DNA of 64,000 nt from Paraburkholderia caffeinitolerans (GTDB lineage: Bacteria; Pseudomonadota; Gammaproteobacteria; Burkholderiales; Burkholderiaceae), in contig NZ_CADIKL010000005.1 of NCBI RefSeq assembly GCF_902859945.1, positions 1 to 64,000 of the forward strand. Reading direction: 5' to 3'. Positions 8,847 through 17,568 of this stretch are shown here, piece after piece (positions within the stretch are counted from its first letter, which is position 1; the number at the start of each line of letters is the position of its first letter). The position numbers and the translations under genes were made by a program. Under the pieces are notes generated by a model that saw only the letters and a program-made list of their open reading frames with translations, searched no databases and was not told the DNA's origin.

Positions 8847-11800
8847 ATGTCAGATCCCCGCTTCGTCCATCTCCGCGTCCACTCCGAATTCTCGATTGCC
8901 GACGGCATCGTGCGCCTCGACGACCTCGTCAAGGCGGCGGCCAAGGACGGCCAGGGCGCGCTTGCGCTCACCGACCTCGGCAATGCATTCGGCCTCGTCC
9001 GTTTCTACTCGGAAGCCCGTGGCAAAGGGGTCAAACCCATTGCCGGCTGCGACGTCTGGATCATGAATCCGGACGACCGCGATAAACCTTCGCGCCTGCT
9101 ATTGCTCGTGAAGGACAAACGCGGTTACCTCAATCTCTGCGAACTGCTTTCCAAGGCGTGGCTCACGAATCAATATCGTGGGCGCGCGGAAGTCGATGTC
9201 GCGTGGCTCGAAAACGGGCTGGGCGAAGGACTGCTCGCGATCTCGGGAGCACAGCAGGGCGACGTGGGCCTCGCGCTCGCCGCGGGCAACGCCGAAAGCG
9301 CGAAGCGTCATGCGCAGCGCTGGGCGAAGCTGTTCCCGAACGGCTATTACATCGAGTTGCAGCGTTGCGGCCAGCCTGGCGCCGAGCAATACATCGAGCA
9401 GGCTGTGGCGATTGCGGCGGAACTGAAGCTGCCGGTGGTGGCCACGCACCCGATGCAGTTCATGACCGATGAGGAATACACAGCGCACGAAGCGCGCGTG
9501 TGCATCTCGGAGGGCGACATTCTCGCGAATCCGCGCCGCCAGAAGCGCTTCACGACCGACCAGCGGTTTCGCACCCAGGACGAAATGGCCGCGCTGTTCG
9601 CGGACATTCCCTCGGCCGTCGCGAACACCATCGAAATCGCGCGCCGCTGCAACCTCACGCTCGAACTCGGCAAGCCGAAGCTGCCGCTCTTTCCGACGCC
9701 CGATGGCATGTCGCTTGACGACTACCTCGTGCAGCTTTCGAAGGAAGGCCTGGAGAAGCGCCTTGTGCAGCTTTATCCGGATGAGGCCGAGCGCGAGAAC
9801 GAACGCGCGCGCTATTACGAGCGTCTGGATTTCGAGTGCGGAACCATCATCAAGATGGGCTTTCCGGGCTACTTCCTGATCGTCGCGGACTTCATCAACT
9901 GGGCCAAGAACAACGGTGTGCCGGTGGGGCCGGGTCGTGGCTCGGGCGCGGGCTCGCTGGTCGCGTACGCGCTCGGCATTACCGATCTCGATCCGCTGCG
10001 CTACAACCTGCTGTTCGAGCGCTTCCTGAATCCGGAACGCGTCTCGATGCCCGACTTCGACATCGACTTCTGCCAGCACGGGCGCGACCGTGTCATTCAG
10101 TACGTGAAGGAGAAGTACGGCGCCGATGCGGTCTCGCAGATCGCCACCTTCGGCACCATGGCCGCGAAGGCGGCGGTGCGCGACATCGGCCGCGTGCTCG
10201 ATCTCGGCTACAACTTCACCGACGGCGTGGCCAAGCTCATTCCGTTCAAGCCGGGCAAGCACGTCACCATCGCCGACGCGATGAAGGAAGAGCCGCTGCT
10301 GCAAGAGCGCTACGACAACGAAGACGAAGTGCACCAGCTGCTCGACCTCGCGCAGCTCGTCGAAGGTCTCACGCGTAACGTCGGCATGCACGCGGGCGGC
10401 GTGCTGATCGCGCCGGGCAAGCTCACCGACTTCTGCCCGCTCTACACCCAGGGCGACGAAAGCGGCGTCGTGAGCCAGTACGACAAGGACGACGTGGAAG
10501 CCGTCGGCCTCGTGAAGTTCGACTTTCTGGGCCTGACCACGCTCACGATTCTCGACTGGGCCGAGCGCTATATCCGCATGCTCGATCCGTCGAAGAAGGA
10601 CTGGTCGCTCGCCCAGGTGCCGCTCGACGACGCGCCGTCGTTCCAGATCCTCAAGAAGGCCAATACGGTCGCCGTGTTCCAGCTGGAAAGCCGCGGCATG
10701 CAGGGCATGCTGAAGGACGCCCAGCCCGACCGCTTCGAAGACATCATCGCGCTGGTGGCCTTGTACCGTCCGGGCCCGATGGACCTGATCCCGAGCTTCT
10801 GCGCGCGTAAGCACGGCCGCGAGGTGGTGGAGTATCCCGATCCGCGCGTCGAACCTGTTCTGAAAGAGACCTACGGCATCATGGTCTACCAGGAGCAGGT
10901 GATGCAGATGGCGCAGATCATCGGCGGCTACTCGCTCGGCGGCGCTGACCTGTTGCGCCGCGCGATGGGCAAGAAGAAGCCCGAGGAAATGGCCCAGCAC
11001 CGCGAGATTTTCGCGGAAGGCGCGGCCAAGAACGGCCTCACGCGCGAGAAAGCCGACGAGACCTTCGACTTGATGGAGAAGTTCGCGGGCTACGGCTTCA
11101 ACAAGTCGCACGCGGCCGCTTACGCGCTGCTCGCGTATCACACGGCGTGGCTCAAGGCGCACCATCCGGCCGAATTCATGGCGGCCAATATGTCGCTCGC
11201 CATGGACGACACCGACAAGGTGAAGATCCTGTTCGAGGACTGCGCCACCAACGGTTTGAAGGTGCTGCCGCCGGACGTGAACGCCTCAGCGTATCGTTTC
11301 GAGCCGGTGGCCGATGCCCATGTGGCCGAAGGCAAGCGCTCGCGCACGATCCGCTACGGCCTTGGCGCGATCAAGGGCAGCGGCCAGAACGCTATCGAAC
11401 AAGTCTTGCGCGCGCGTAAAGAGGGCGGGCTTTTCAAGGACCTGTTCGACTTTTGCGAGCGTATCGACCGCCGCCTCGTGAACCGCCGCACGATCGAGGC
11501 GATGATCCGCGCGGGCGCGTTCGATACGATGCACGCGAATCGCGCGCAATTGCTCGCCTCGGTGCCGATGGCGATGGAGGCCGCCGACCAGGCGAGCGCC
11601 AACGCCATGCAGGCTGGCCTCTTCGACATGGGCGACGCGCCGCTGGCCGCGCACGAACTCGTGGACGAACCCGCCTGGGGCGACAAGCGCAGATTGCAGG
11701 AAGAGAAGGGCGCGCTCGGCTTCTATCTGTCGGGCCACCTGTTCGACGCCTACAAGGACGAAGTGCGCCGTTTCGTGCGCCAGAAGATCGGCGATCTCAA

Positions 11801-12413
11801 GGAAGGGCGCGACAAGCTAGTCGCGGGCGTGATCGCCTCGCTGCGCACGCAGATGACCCAGCGCGGCAAGATGCTGATCGCGCTGCTCGACGACGGCACC
11901 GGCCAATGCGAAGTGACGGTGTTCAACGAGCAATACGAGGCGCACAAGGCGCTCTTCAAGGAAGACGAACTGCTGGTCGTGCAGGGCGGGGCGCGCAACG
12001 ACGCGTTCACGGGCGGCATCCGCTTCACGGTGGATACCGTGATGGATTTGGAGCGCGCTCGCAGCCGCTACGCGCAGGCCGTGAAGGTGCAGATGAACGG
12101 CAATGCCAACGCGCTCGCGCTGCGCTCGGTGCTCGAAGCGCATCGCGCGAAACCCGACGATTCACTGCCCGCGCCGGTGGTGGAAACGCGCGGACGTGGC
12201 GGGCGCGATGGTGGCGGCTACGGTGGAGGCCGGGGCCGCGAGCGCGAGCAGGTGGTTATTCCGAACGGCCTCGCGGTACAGATCGTCTATAGCAACGAAC
12301 GCGCGCAAGGTGAGGTGCGTCTGGGCGACGCCTGGCGCGTGAAGCCCACCGACGACCTCATCGCCGCGCTGCGCGGCGAGTTTGCCGGCAGTTCCATCGA
12401 AATCGTCTACTGA
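8847..12413 (+). CDS. dnaE: DNA polymerase III subunit alpha
   Basis: This is the replicative polymerase catalytic subunit, 1188 residues. The PHP domain starts with SDPRFVHLRVHSEFS, matching the E. coli N-terminus and fixing the start at ATG 8847; an in-frame ATG at 8838 is an alternative. Catalytic acidic residues are visible in PDFDIDFCQ and KFDFLGL, and the fingers region in GPGRGSGAGSL. An OB-fold stretch follows near residue 1000. Between it and the C-terminal domain there is a Gly/Arg-rich linker of about 20 residues (RGRGGRDGGGYGGGRGRERE), longer than in the 1160-residue E. coli protein. A TACAAT hexamer at 8834-8839 would place transcription start at the ATG itself. Confidence 0.98.
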   Translation: MSDPRFVHLRVHSEFSIADGIVRLDDLVKAAAKDGQGALALTDLGNAFGLVRFYSEARGKGVKPIAGCDVWIMNPDDRDKPSRLLLLVKDKRGYLNLCELLSKAWLTNQYRGRAEVDVAWLENGLGEGLLAISGAQQGDVGLALAAGNAESAKRHAQRWAKLFPNGYYIELQRCGQPGAEQYIEQAVAIAAELKLPVVATHPMQFMTDEEYTAHEARVCISEGDILANPRRQKRFTTDQRFRTQDEMAALFADIPSAVANTIEIARRCNLTLELGKPKLPLFPTPDGMSLDDYLVQLSKEGLEKRLVQLYPDEAERENERARYYERLDFECGTIIKMGFPGYFLIVADFINWAKNNGVPVGPGRGSGAGSLVAYALGITDLDPLRYNLLFERFLNPERVSMPDFDIDFCQHGRDRVIQYVKEKYGADAVSQIATFGTMAAKAAVRDIGRVLDLGYNFTDGVAKLIPFKPGKHVTIADAMKEEPLLQERYDNEDEVHQLLDLAQLVEGLTRNVGMHAGGVLIAPGKLTDFCPLYTQGDESGVVSQYDKDDVEAVGLVKFDFLGLTTLTILDWAERYIRMLDPSKKDWSLAQVPLDDAPSFQILKKANTVAVFQLESRGMQGMLKDAQPDRFEDIIALVALYRPGPMDLIPSFCARKHGREVVEYPDPRVEPVLKETYGIMVYQEQVMQMAQIIGGYSLGGADLLRRAMGKKKPEEMAQHREIFAEGAAKNGLTREKADETFDLMEKFAGYGFNKSHAAAYALLAYHTAWLKAHHPAEFMAANMSLAMDDTDKVKILFEDCATNGLKVLPPDVNASAYRFEPVADAHVAEGKRSRTIRYGLGAIKGSGQNAIEQVLRARKEGGLFKDLFDFCERIDRRLVNRRTIEAMIRAGAFDTMHANRAQLLASVPMAMEAADQASANAMQAGLFDMGDAPLAAHELVDEPAWGDKRRLQEEKGALGFYLSGHLFDAYKDEVRRFVRQKIGDLKEGRDKLVAGVIASLRTQMTQRGKMLIALLDDGTGQCEVTVFNEQYEAHKALFKEDELLVVQGGARNDAFTGGIRFTVDTVMDLERARSRYAQAVKVQMNGNANALALRSVLEAHRAKPDDSLPAPVVETRGRGGRDGGGYGGGRGREREQVVIPNGLAVQIVYSNERAQGEVRLGDAWRVKPTDDLIAALRGEFAGSSIEIVY

Positions 12414-12430
12414 CGATGTCTTTCCAGGCA

Positions 12431-12459
12431 GCGCGAGCGGCAATGGCTGCCGCTTGCGC
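12431..12459. terminator. stem-loop between convergent dnaE and glycosyltransferase gene
   Basis: A 12-bp stem (GCGCGAGCGGCA with TGCCGCTTGCGC, one G-U pair) closes a 5-base loop. It lies exactly between two convergent stop codons, the expected place for a shared terminator, but lacks a T-tract. Confidence 0.45.
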
Positions 12460-12479
12460 CGCCTGTCCTTCCCGCGGAT

Positions 12480-13292
12480 TCAGCGTCTCTTCGCGACCTT
12501 GCCGTCGCGCGTGAGCAGCGCGAGCTTCACGTAGCGGTAGTACGTGGTCTCGGCGTTGTTGATCGCGAGCATCAGCCCCTCGGCGCCGTCGAGAAAGCCC
12601 GCGCGGAGCACCCAGGTGCGAAAGAACGCCCAGAAGCCCTTGCCGAGCGCCTTGGCGAGCGACGAGCGCTTGCCGTCCTCGGCCATCGTGAGCGCGCCGG
12701 CCGTCGAGTAGGCGTTGGTCTTTTCGAGCGCTTCGTGCAGGTCGGGAATCGAAATATGGATGATCGGGCCGTCGAGCCTGCCGATCGTGCCCTGAATCTC
12801 CAGATGCGTGTGGGTGCGCACGTCGGTGAAGCGCGCGCTGCCGCGCCGGAACAGGCGCTCGATGCGGTCGGGCCACCAGCCCGAGTGCTTCATGAAACGC
12901 CCGCAGAAGCTCGAGCGGCGCGGCGTGCTGAACGCGGCGTGGGTCGTGCCTTCGGCGAGCAGGCGCTCCAGTTCGGCGCGCAGTTCGGGGCTCAGGCGCT
13001 CGTCGGCGTCCAGACAGATCACCCAGTCGCCGCGCGCCTCGGCCAGCGCGCGGTTTTTCTGCGGGCCGTCGCCGGGCCAGTCGGTCTCGAACACGCGCGC
13101 GCCTAGCTCGCGGCAGATGTTGGGCGTGCCGTCGGTGCTGCCGGAATCGAACACGATGGTTTCCATCGCGAGCCCGCGCACCGATTCGAGGCAGTCGCGA
13201 ATGTCGTGCGCCTCGTTCATCGCCACCACGATGACCGAAAGGGTGGCCTGCGGTGTGCCGCTCGGGCGGGTCGGAGAAAGTCCGTCGGACAT
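12480..13292 (-). CDS. family 2 glycosyltransferase, WaaE/KdtX-like (LPS core)
   Basis: This 270-residue GT-A enzyme has LSVIVVAMNEAHDIRDCLES at the N-terminus, FDSGSTDGT, and the metal/sugar-nucleotide motif LDADERLSPEL. These are the hallmarks of GT2 inverting transferases. Overall length and the segment SGWWPDRIERLFRRGSARF resemble the WaaE/KdtX group, which adds a glucose to the inner core heptose of LPS. The substrate is inferred from family and context: the divergent neighbour is msbA, the lipid A-core flippase, with another glycosyltransferase behind it. It is predicted to sit at the cytoplasmic face of the inner membrane. Confidence 0.82.
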   Translation of the reverse strand: MSDGLSPTRPSGTPQATLSVIVVAMNEAHDIRDCLESVRGLAMETIVFDSGSTDGTPNICRELGARVFETDWPGDGPQKNRALAEARGDWVICLDADERLSPELRAELERLLAEGTTHAAFSTPRRSSFCGRFMKHSGWWPDRIERLFRRGSARFTDVRTHTHLEIQGTIGRLDGPIIHISIPDLHEALEKTNAYSTAGALTMAEDGKRSSLAKALGKGFWAFFRTWVLRAGFLDGAEGLMLAINNAETTYYRYVKLALLTRDGKVAKRR

Positions 13293-13639
13293 GGAGAGGA
13301 CGCCTGTTCTGGAGGGATGTCGGAAGCGGTGAACCGCACCGCGCCCGCTGGGAATCAGCCGGGCGCGGAGGTGCGTATTCTAGACGATGGTGGACGATGT
13401 GCCGGGGCGGGCTGGGCGCCTGCAGGCGAATATTCGGGGCGTGATCGCTGTTGTTGCATTCCCGGTGGATCGCACGGCGTGCTGCGTCAAGCGTATACAA
13501 TGCGTACCGCGCCGCCGGACCATCTGTCAGACGATCTGCTTTGAACCGGCCGGCGGCATGGGCAAGTGGCCCAGTCACGCATGCAGTCCCGCCGGTATTT
13601 CCACCCGCATTTCCAGTTCACGCTTTTCCAGAGGATTCC
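13293..13639. other. divergent region between WaaE-like gene and msbA
   Basis: No gene is supported. A TACAAT hexamer on the plus strand at 13496-13501 is a good -10 candidate for msbA without a recognisable -35, giving a leader of about 130 bases. The ribosome-binding site AGAGGA (13630-13635) sits 4 bases before the TTG start. Confidence 0.4.
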
Positions 13640-15433
13640 TTGAGCGAGACCTCCCCTCAATCCACTCTCAGCAAGCCGATCGGCACCGGCCCGAAGTCGA
13701 CTGCCTCGTCGGTCGGCCGGCGTCTCTGGCCGTATATCAAGCCGCTCTTCTGGGTGGCGGTCGCCGCCATCGTCACGCTTGCGATCGTGGCCGCGACCGA
13801 GGCTGGGATCCCGGCGCTTCTCAAGCCGCTGCTCGACCACGGCTTCGGCACCAAGGGCAGCCCGAGCGCACGATGGATCGTGCCCGCCGCCGTGATCGGC
13901 CTCGCGCTCGTGCGCGGCCTCGCGCAATACGCGTCCGGCTATCTGCTCCAGTACATGACCAACAAGATCCTGCTGGAACTGCGCCTGAAGATGTTCGAGC
14001 GCATGATCCATGCGAGCGTCGGGTTCTTCCAGCGCGAGACGGCGAGCACGGTCATCAACGCGATCGTGTTCGAGGTCAACCAGATCCTCGGCGTGCTGCT
14101 GAGCGTGCTGGTCACGTCGGTGCGCGACTCGCTCACGGTGGTCTTCCTGCTGGGCTATCTGTTCATTCTGAACTGGCGCCTCACGCTGATCGTGGCCGTG
14201 CTGCTGCCGGCCATCGGCTGGCTCGTCAGCAAGATCAACCGGCGCCTGCGCCGCCTGAACCGCGAGCATCAGGCGCTCACGAACGAGCTGTCGTACATCG
14301 TCGAAGAGACGGTGGGCGGCTACAAGGTCGTCAAGGTTCACAACGGCGAGCAGTACGAAATGGACCGCTTCGGCGAGATGAGCAAGCGGCTGCGCGGCTA
14401 TCAGATGCGCATGACGATCTCGGGCGGCCTTGCGCAGCCGATCACGCAGTTCCTCGCGTCGATCGCGCTTGCGATCGTCATCACGATCGCCGTGGTGCAG
14501 GCCTCGAACGACCAGACCACCGTGGGCGGCTTCGTTGCGTTCGTGACCTCGATGCTGCTCGTGATCTCGCCGCTCAAGCATCTGATCGACGTGAACCAGC
14601 CGTTGCAGCGCGGCATGACGGCCGCCGAGCTGATCTTCGGCCTCATCGACGAGCCGGTCGAGCCGGCGGGCGGCGGCAAGCCGCTCGAGCGCGCGCGCGG
14701 CGAGATCGAATTCCGCAACGTGTCGTTCTCCTATGGGCCCGGTGCGCGCTCGATCCTGGAGAACGTGACGTTCAGCGCGGCACCGGGCGAGATGATCGCG
14801 CTGGCGGGCCCGTCGGGCAGTGGCAAGACCACGCTCGTGAACCTGCTGCCGCGCTTTTTCGATCCGAGTGGCGGCGAGGTTCTCGTCGATGGCGTGCCGT
14901 TGCCCGAGTACGACATCCATGCGCTGCGCAGCCAGATCGCGATGGTGAGCCAGGACGTGACGCTCTTTAACGACACGGTCGCAAACAACGTGGCCTATGG
15001 CGAGCAGGCCGACCTCGCGCGCGTGGAAGAGGCGCTGCGCGCGGCCAACCTCTGGGACACGATCACGGCATTGCCCGAAGGCATCGAGACGCGGGTTGGC
15101 GACAACGGCATGAAGCTCTCGGGCGGCCAGCGTCAGCGTCTTGCGATCGCGCGCGCGATCTACAAGGACGCGCCGATCCTGATTCTCGACGAAGCGACGT
15201 CGGCGCTCGACTCCGAGTCGGAGCGCCACGTGCAGGCGGCGCTCGAAACGCTGATGAAGGGCCGTACGACGCTCGTGATCGCGCATCGGCTTTCGACCAT
15301 CGAGCGCGCGGACCGCATTCTCGTGATGGAGGCGGGCCGTATTGCCGAGCGCGGCTCGCATCAGCAACTGCTTGAGCAGCGCGGGCTGTACGCGCACCTG
15401 CACAAGATCCAGTTCCAGCAGAACGCCGCGTAA
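13640..15433 (+). CDS. msbA: lipid A export ABC transporter, MsbA
   Basis: MsbA is a homodimeric half-transporter that flips core-lipid A from the inner to the outer leaflet of the inner membrane. The 597-residue product has a six-helix membrane domain (about residues 25-310) and an ATPase domain with Walker [10 protein letters not shown], the signature [14 protein letters not shown], Walker [13 protein letters not shown] and the switch [12 protein letters not shown] start it at TTG 13640 because AGAGGA precedes it and the resulting N-terminus ([12 protein letters not shown]) fits the family. The upstream in-frame extension of 63 residues looks non-coding. Flanking LPS-type glycosyltransferases support the role. 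Confidence 0.95.
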   Translation: MSETSPQSTLSKPIGTGPKSTASSVGRRLWPYIKPLFWVAVAAIVTLAIVAATEAGIPALLKPLLDHGFGTKGSPSARWIVPAAVIGLALVRGLAQYASGYLLQYMTNKILLELRLKMFERMIHASVGFFQRETASTVINAIVFEVNQILGVLLSVLVTSVRDSLTVVFLLGYLFILNWRLTLIVAVLLPAIGWLVSKINRRLRRLNREHQALTNELSYIVEETVGGYKVVKVHNGEQYEMDRFGEMSKRLRGYQMRMTISGGLAQPITQFLASIALAIVITIAVVQASNDQTTVGGFVAFVTSMLLVISPLKHLIDVNQPLQRGMTAAELIFGLIDEPVEPAGGGKPLERARGEIEFRNVSFSYGPGARSILENVTFSAAPGEMIALAGPSGSGKTTLVNLLPRFFDPSGGEVLVDGVPLPEYDIHALRSQIAMVSQDVTLFNDTVANNVAYGEQADLARVEEALRAANLWDTITALPEGIETRVGDNGMKLSGGQRQRLAIARAIYKDAPILILDEATSALDSESERHVQAALETLMKGRTTLVIAHRLSTIERADRILVMEAGRIAERGSHQQLLEQRGLYAHLHKIQFQQNAA

Positions 15434-15455
15434 GCGGTGGCAAGCGCAGGAGAGA

Positions 15456-15475
15456 GGCGCCCGATGCCGGGCGCC
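15456..15475 (+). terminator. stem-loop after msbA
   Basis: An 8-bp perfect stem (GGCGCCCG/CGGGCGCC) with an ATGC loop starts 23 bases after the msbA stop. It is followed by TGGTTGG, only a weak T-rich tail. Confidence 0.5.
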
Positions 15476-15506
15476 TGGTTGGCTCGCGGGTAGTCAGCGC
15501 GTTGTT

Positions 15507-15539
15507 AGCAGGTTCTCAGCAGGTTTTCAGCAGGTTCTT
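15507..15539 (+). repeat. three tandem 11-bp repeats
   Basis: The units are AGCAGGTTCTC, AGCAGGTTTTC and AGCAGGTTCTT, head to tail. They lie outside any gene, between the msbA hairpin and the promoter of the next gene. Confidence 0.9.
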
Positions 15540-15803
15540 GGCGGCTTGCCGCGCCGTGTTCGACTTCGCGCTTGCGCGACACGCGCGCCAAATCGTGATT
15601 CATGTCGGCCAGCGCACATCGGACGGTCGATTGTCGTGTTGACGGGGCCAGCCAGGCACTACTGCCCGTTTTGGGTATGCGAGATGCTCTGGCAGACCTG
15701 CGGCCCGCCGTATTGCGGGAGTCTTTCCGGATCGTGTGAGGCATGGCACGGTCTGCAGCGGCCCGGGCGCACGGCGCTGCGGCATTGTGTGGAACTGGCG
15801 CTT

Positions 15804-15809
15804 TATAAT
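15804..15809 (+). promoter_or_regulatory. -10 promoter element (TATAAT)
   Basis: A perfect TATAAT lies 49 bases before the ATG of the glycosyltransferase. No matching -35 was seen at 16-18 bases upstream, so the promoter may depend on an activator. Confidence 0.5.
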
Positions 15810-15858
15810 CGGCCCACGCGAGAACTGCGCCCACAATAATTCATAGGTCGGACGGGTC

Positions 15859-16941
15859 ATGAAGGTTGGAATCTCCTGCAACGCGCTCAAGCACAGCGGC
15901 GGCCTGGAACGCTACGCGATGGACCTCATCCGGGGTCTCGCCGCGCGCGGCGTGCGGCCCGTGTTCTTCGCACGCAAGTTTGATCCCTCCGTGCCGGAAT
16001 ATGCGCTCGTGGAGCCGCACCGCATCAACGTCTCCCTGCTGCCGGGAAAGCTGCGCGACATGTGGTTCTCGCGGCGGCTGGCCACCTTGCGCCGCCGCGC
16101 GGGCGTGGACGTGCTGATCGGTTGTAATCGGGTCGACGGATCGGAGATCGCCATTTGCGGCGGCACGCACCGCGGTTTTCTACGAGCGATGGGGCGCCCG
16201 CTGCGCGGCTCCGACAGCCGGCAAATCGCGCTCGAAAGCCAGCAATATGCTCGATCGCGCGTGATCATCGCGCATTCTGAGCTTATGTGTTCTGAACTTC
16301 GCGAATTGTATGGCGTGGACGAGGCGAAAATCCGCGTACTCTGTCCGCCTGTGGATGATGAGCGCTTCTCGCCCGTGGACGCCAGCACGCGCGCCGCACT
16401 GCGCCGCCAATACGGGTTCGGCGACCACGAAACGGTCTTGCTGTTTGCGTCGAGCAGTCACGAGCGCAAGGGCTTGCCGCTCATCGAACAGGTGGTCGCC
16501 GCGCTGGACCTGCCGGTCGTGGTGGCCGTGGCGGGCCGCCCGCCAGAGCGCGCAAGTGCGCGCGTGCGCTACCTCGGCTATGTGAAGGACCTCGAAAACG
16601 CCTATCGCGCGGCCGATTACTCGATTCTCGCGTCGACCTACGAGCCGTTCGGGCTGGTAGGCATCGAATCGGTCATGTGCGGTACGCCGGTAATCTTTTC
16701 GTCGAATATCGGCTGCTGCGACGCCATCGGCGACAGCGCCAAATATCTGTTCCAGCCTGGTGACTCGGCCGATCTGCGCCGTGCGATCGAGGCCGCCGTG
16801 GCGGCGCGCGGACAGCGCGTCGAACCGGCCGACCCGGGTGACCCATCGGGTCCGCACCCCGCCGTCCTGTACGACGCGACCGTGCAAGCACACGTGGACG
16901 CGCTGCTCGAACTCGTGGCGGACATTTCCCCGACCCACTAG
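15859..16941 (+). CDS. family 4 glycosyltransferase
   Basis: This 360-residue GT-B retaining glycosyltransferase transfers a sugar from a nucleotide donor. The acceptor-side N-domain has ISCNALKHSGGLERYAMDL. The donor-side C-domain has LLFASSSHERKGLPLIEQV, RYLGYVKDLENAYRAADY and the EX7E motif EPFGLVGIE followed by SVMCGTPVIFS. The general look resembles WaaG-type LPS core glucosyltransferases, and msbA plus a WaaE-like gene nearby support an LPS or glycolipid role, but the exact linkage is unknown. Its AT content is somewhat higher than the neighbours. Confidence 0.85.
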   Translation: MKVGISCNALKHSGGLERYAMDLIRGLAARGVRPVFFARKFDPSVPEYALVEPHRINVSLLPGKLRDMWFSRRLATLRRRAGVDVLIGCNRVDGSEIAICGGTHRGFLRAMGRPLRGSDSRQIALESQQYARSRVIIAHSELMCSELRELYGVDEAKIRVLCPPVDDERFSPVDASTRAALRRQYGFGDHETVLLFASSSHERKGLPLIEQVVAALDLPVVVAVAGRPPERASARVRYLGYVKDLENAYRAADYSILASTYEPFGLVGIESVMCGTPVIFSSNIGCCDAIGDSAKYLFQPGDSADLRRAIEAAVAARGQRVEPADPGDPSGPHPAVLYDATVQAHVDALLELVADISPTH

Positions 16942-17128
16942 TTTGGGCCTCGCACCCGTCCATGTACGGCACGCGGCGTCTTCAGTGATTCTTCCGCAGT
17001 CTGGAAAGGTCCTCCATGGTTTTAGGTGTTAACCCTGGAGTCTGGCAGGCATACGATGCGTACATCGGCCGCATGCACAGACAAACAGTCGCACATCGGC
17101 CGCCCTGAACCCACTGGAGGTCGTAATC

Positions 17129-17440
17129 ATGAAGTCCCTGATTCAAGCCGTTGCTATTGCCGCTGTCCTCGTTGCTCCCGTTGCTTCGTTCGCCCAGTCG
17201 CAGTCGACTATTACCCGCGCTCAAGTGCGCGAAGAGCTCGTGCAACTGCAGAAGGTCGGTTATCGCGTCGGCGATGGCGATCAGGTGCATTACCCCGAAG
17301 CGATTCAGGCCGCCCAGGCCAAGGTGGCCGCGATGAATGGCAACAGCGCTTATGGCGGTGTCGCGAACACGACGGAATCGGGGGCGCGTGGCGCGAAGGT
17401 GTCGGCGGAAGACTGGAACGCGATGTACGCGCACCCCTGA
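17129..17440 (+). CDS. DUF4148 domain-containing exported protein
   Basis: This 103-residue protein has a clear signal peptide cleaved after ASFAQ (about residue 23) and then the DUF4148 core TRAQVREELVQLQKVGY, YPEAIQAAQAKVAAMN and a short C-terminus. The domain is abundant in Burkholderia and relatives, often in several paralogues. Function is unknown, and the mature protein should be periplasmic. A strong ribosome-binding site TGGAGGT sits 9-10 bases before the ATG. It appears to be transcribed alone. Confidence 0.88.
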   Translation: MKSLIQAVAIAAVLVAPVASFAQSQSTITRAQVREELVQLQKVGYRVGDGDQVHYPEAIQAAQAKVAAMNGNSAYGGVANTTESGARGAKVSAEDWNAMYAHP

Positions 17441-17568
17441 GCCGCGAGTGCGCTAGTGCCGCTCTAATATGGACTCGAATGAGCGCGGCGCCGCCGGAGG
17501 GCGCGCCGCCGAAGGGCGGCTGAAGACTACCCGCCCGCGGCAGCCCAAGGGGCAACCCGCCGGCCGGC

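Larger units (their letters stand above)
15434..15858. other. intergenic region between msbA and GT4 gene
   Basis: No protein gene is supported in these 425 bases. It holds a stem-loop right after msbA, three 11-bp tandem repeats, and a TATAAT hexamer at 15804-15809 that is a likely -10 for the downstream glycosyltransferase. The centre is less GC-rich than its surroundings. I saw no structured RNA family. Confidence 0.5.

Noticed and set aside
9099..11165. 688-codon minus-strand frame opposite dnaE
   Set aside because: dnaE on the plus strand has all polymerase motifs. The opposite frame has biased composition (Arg/His/Val/Leu) and no recognisable domain.
13487..15403. 638-codon minus-strand frame opposite msbA
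   Set aside because: Shadow of a gene with intact ABC motifs.
15507..15539. CRISPR-like array
   Set aside because: The 11-bp units are directly adjacent without spacers, and no cas gene is near. Same for the other short tandem arrays.
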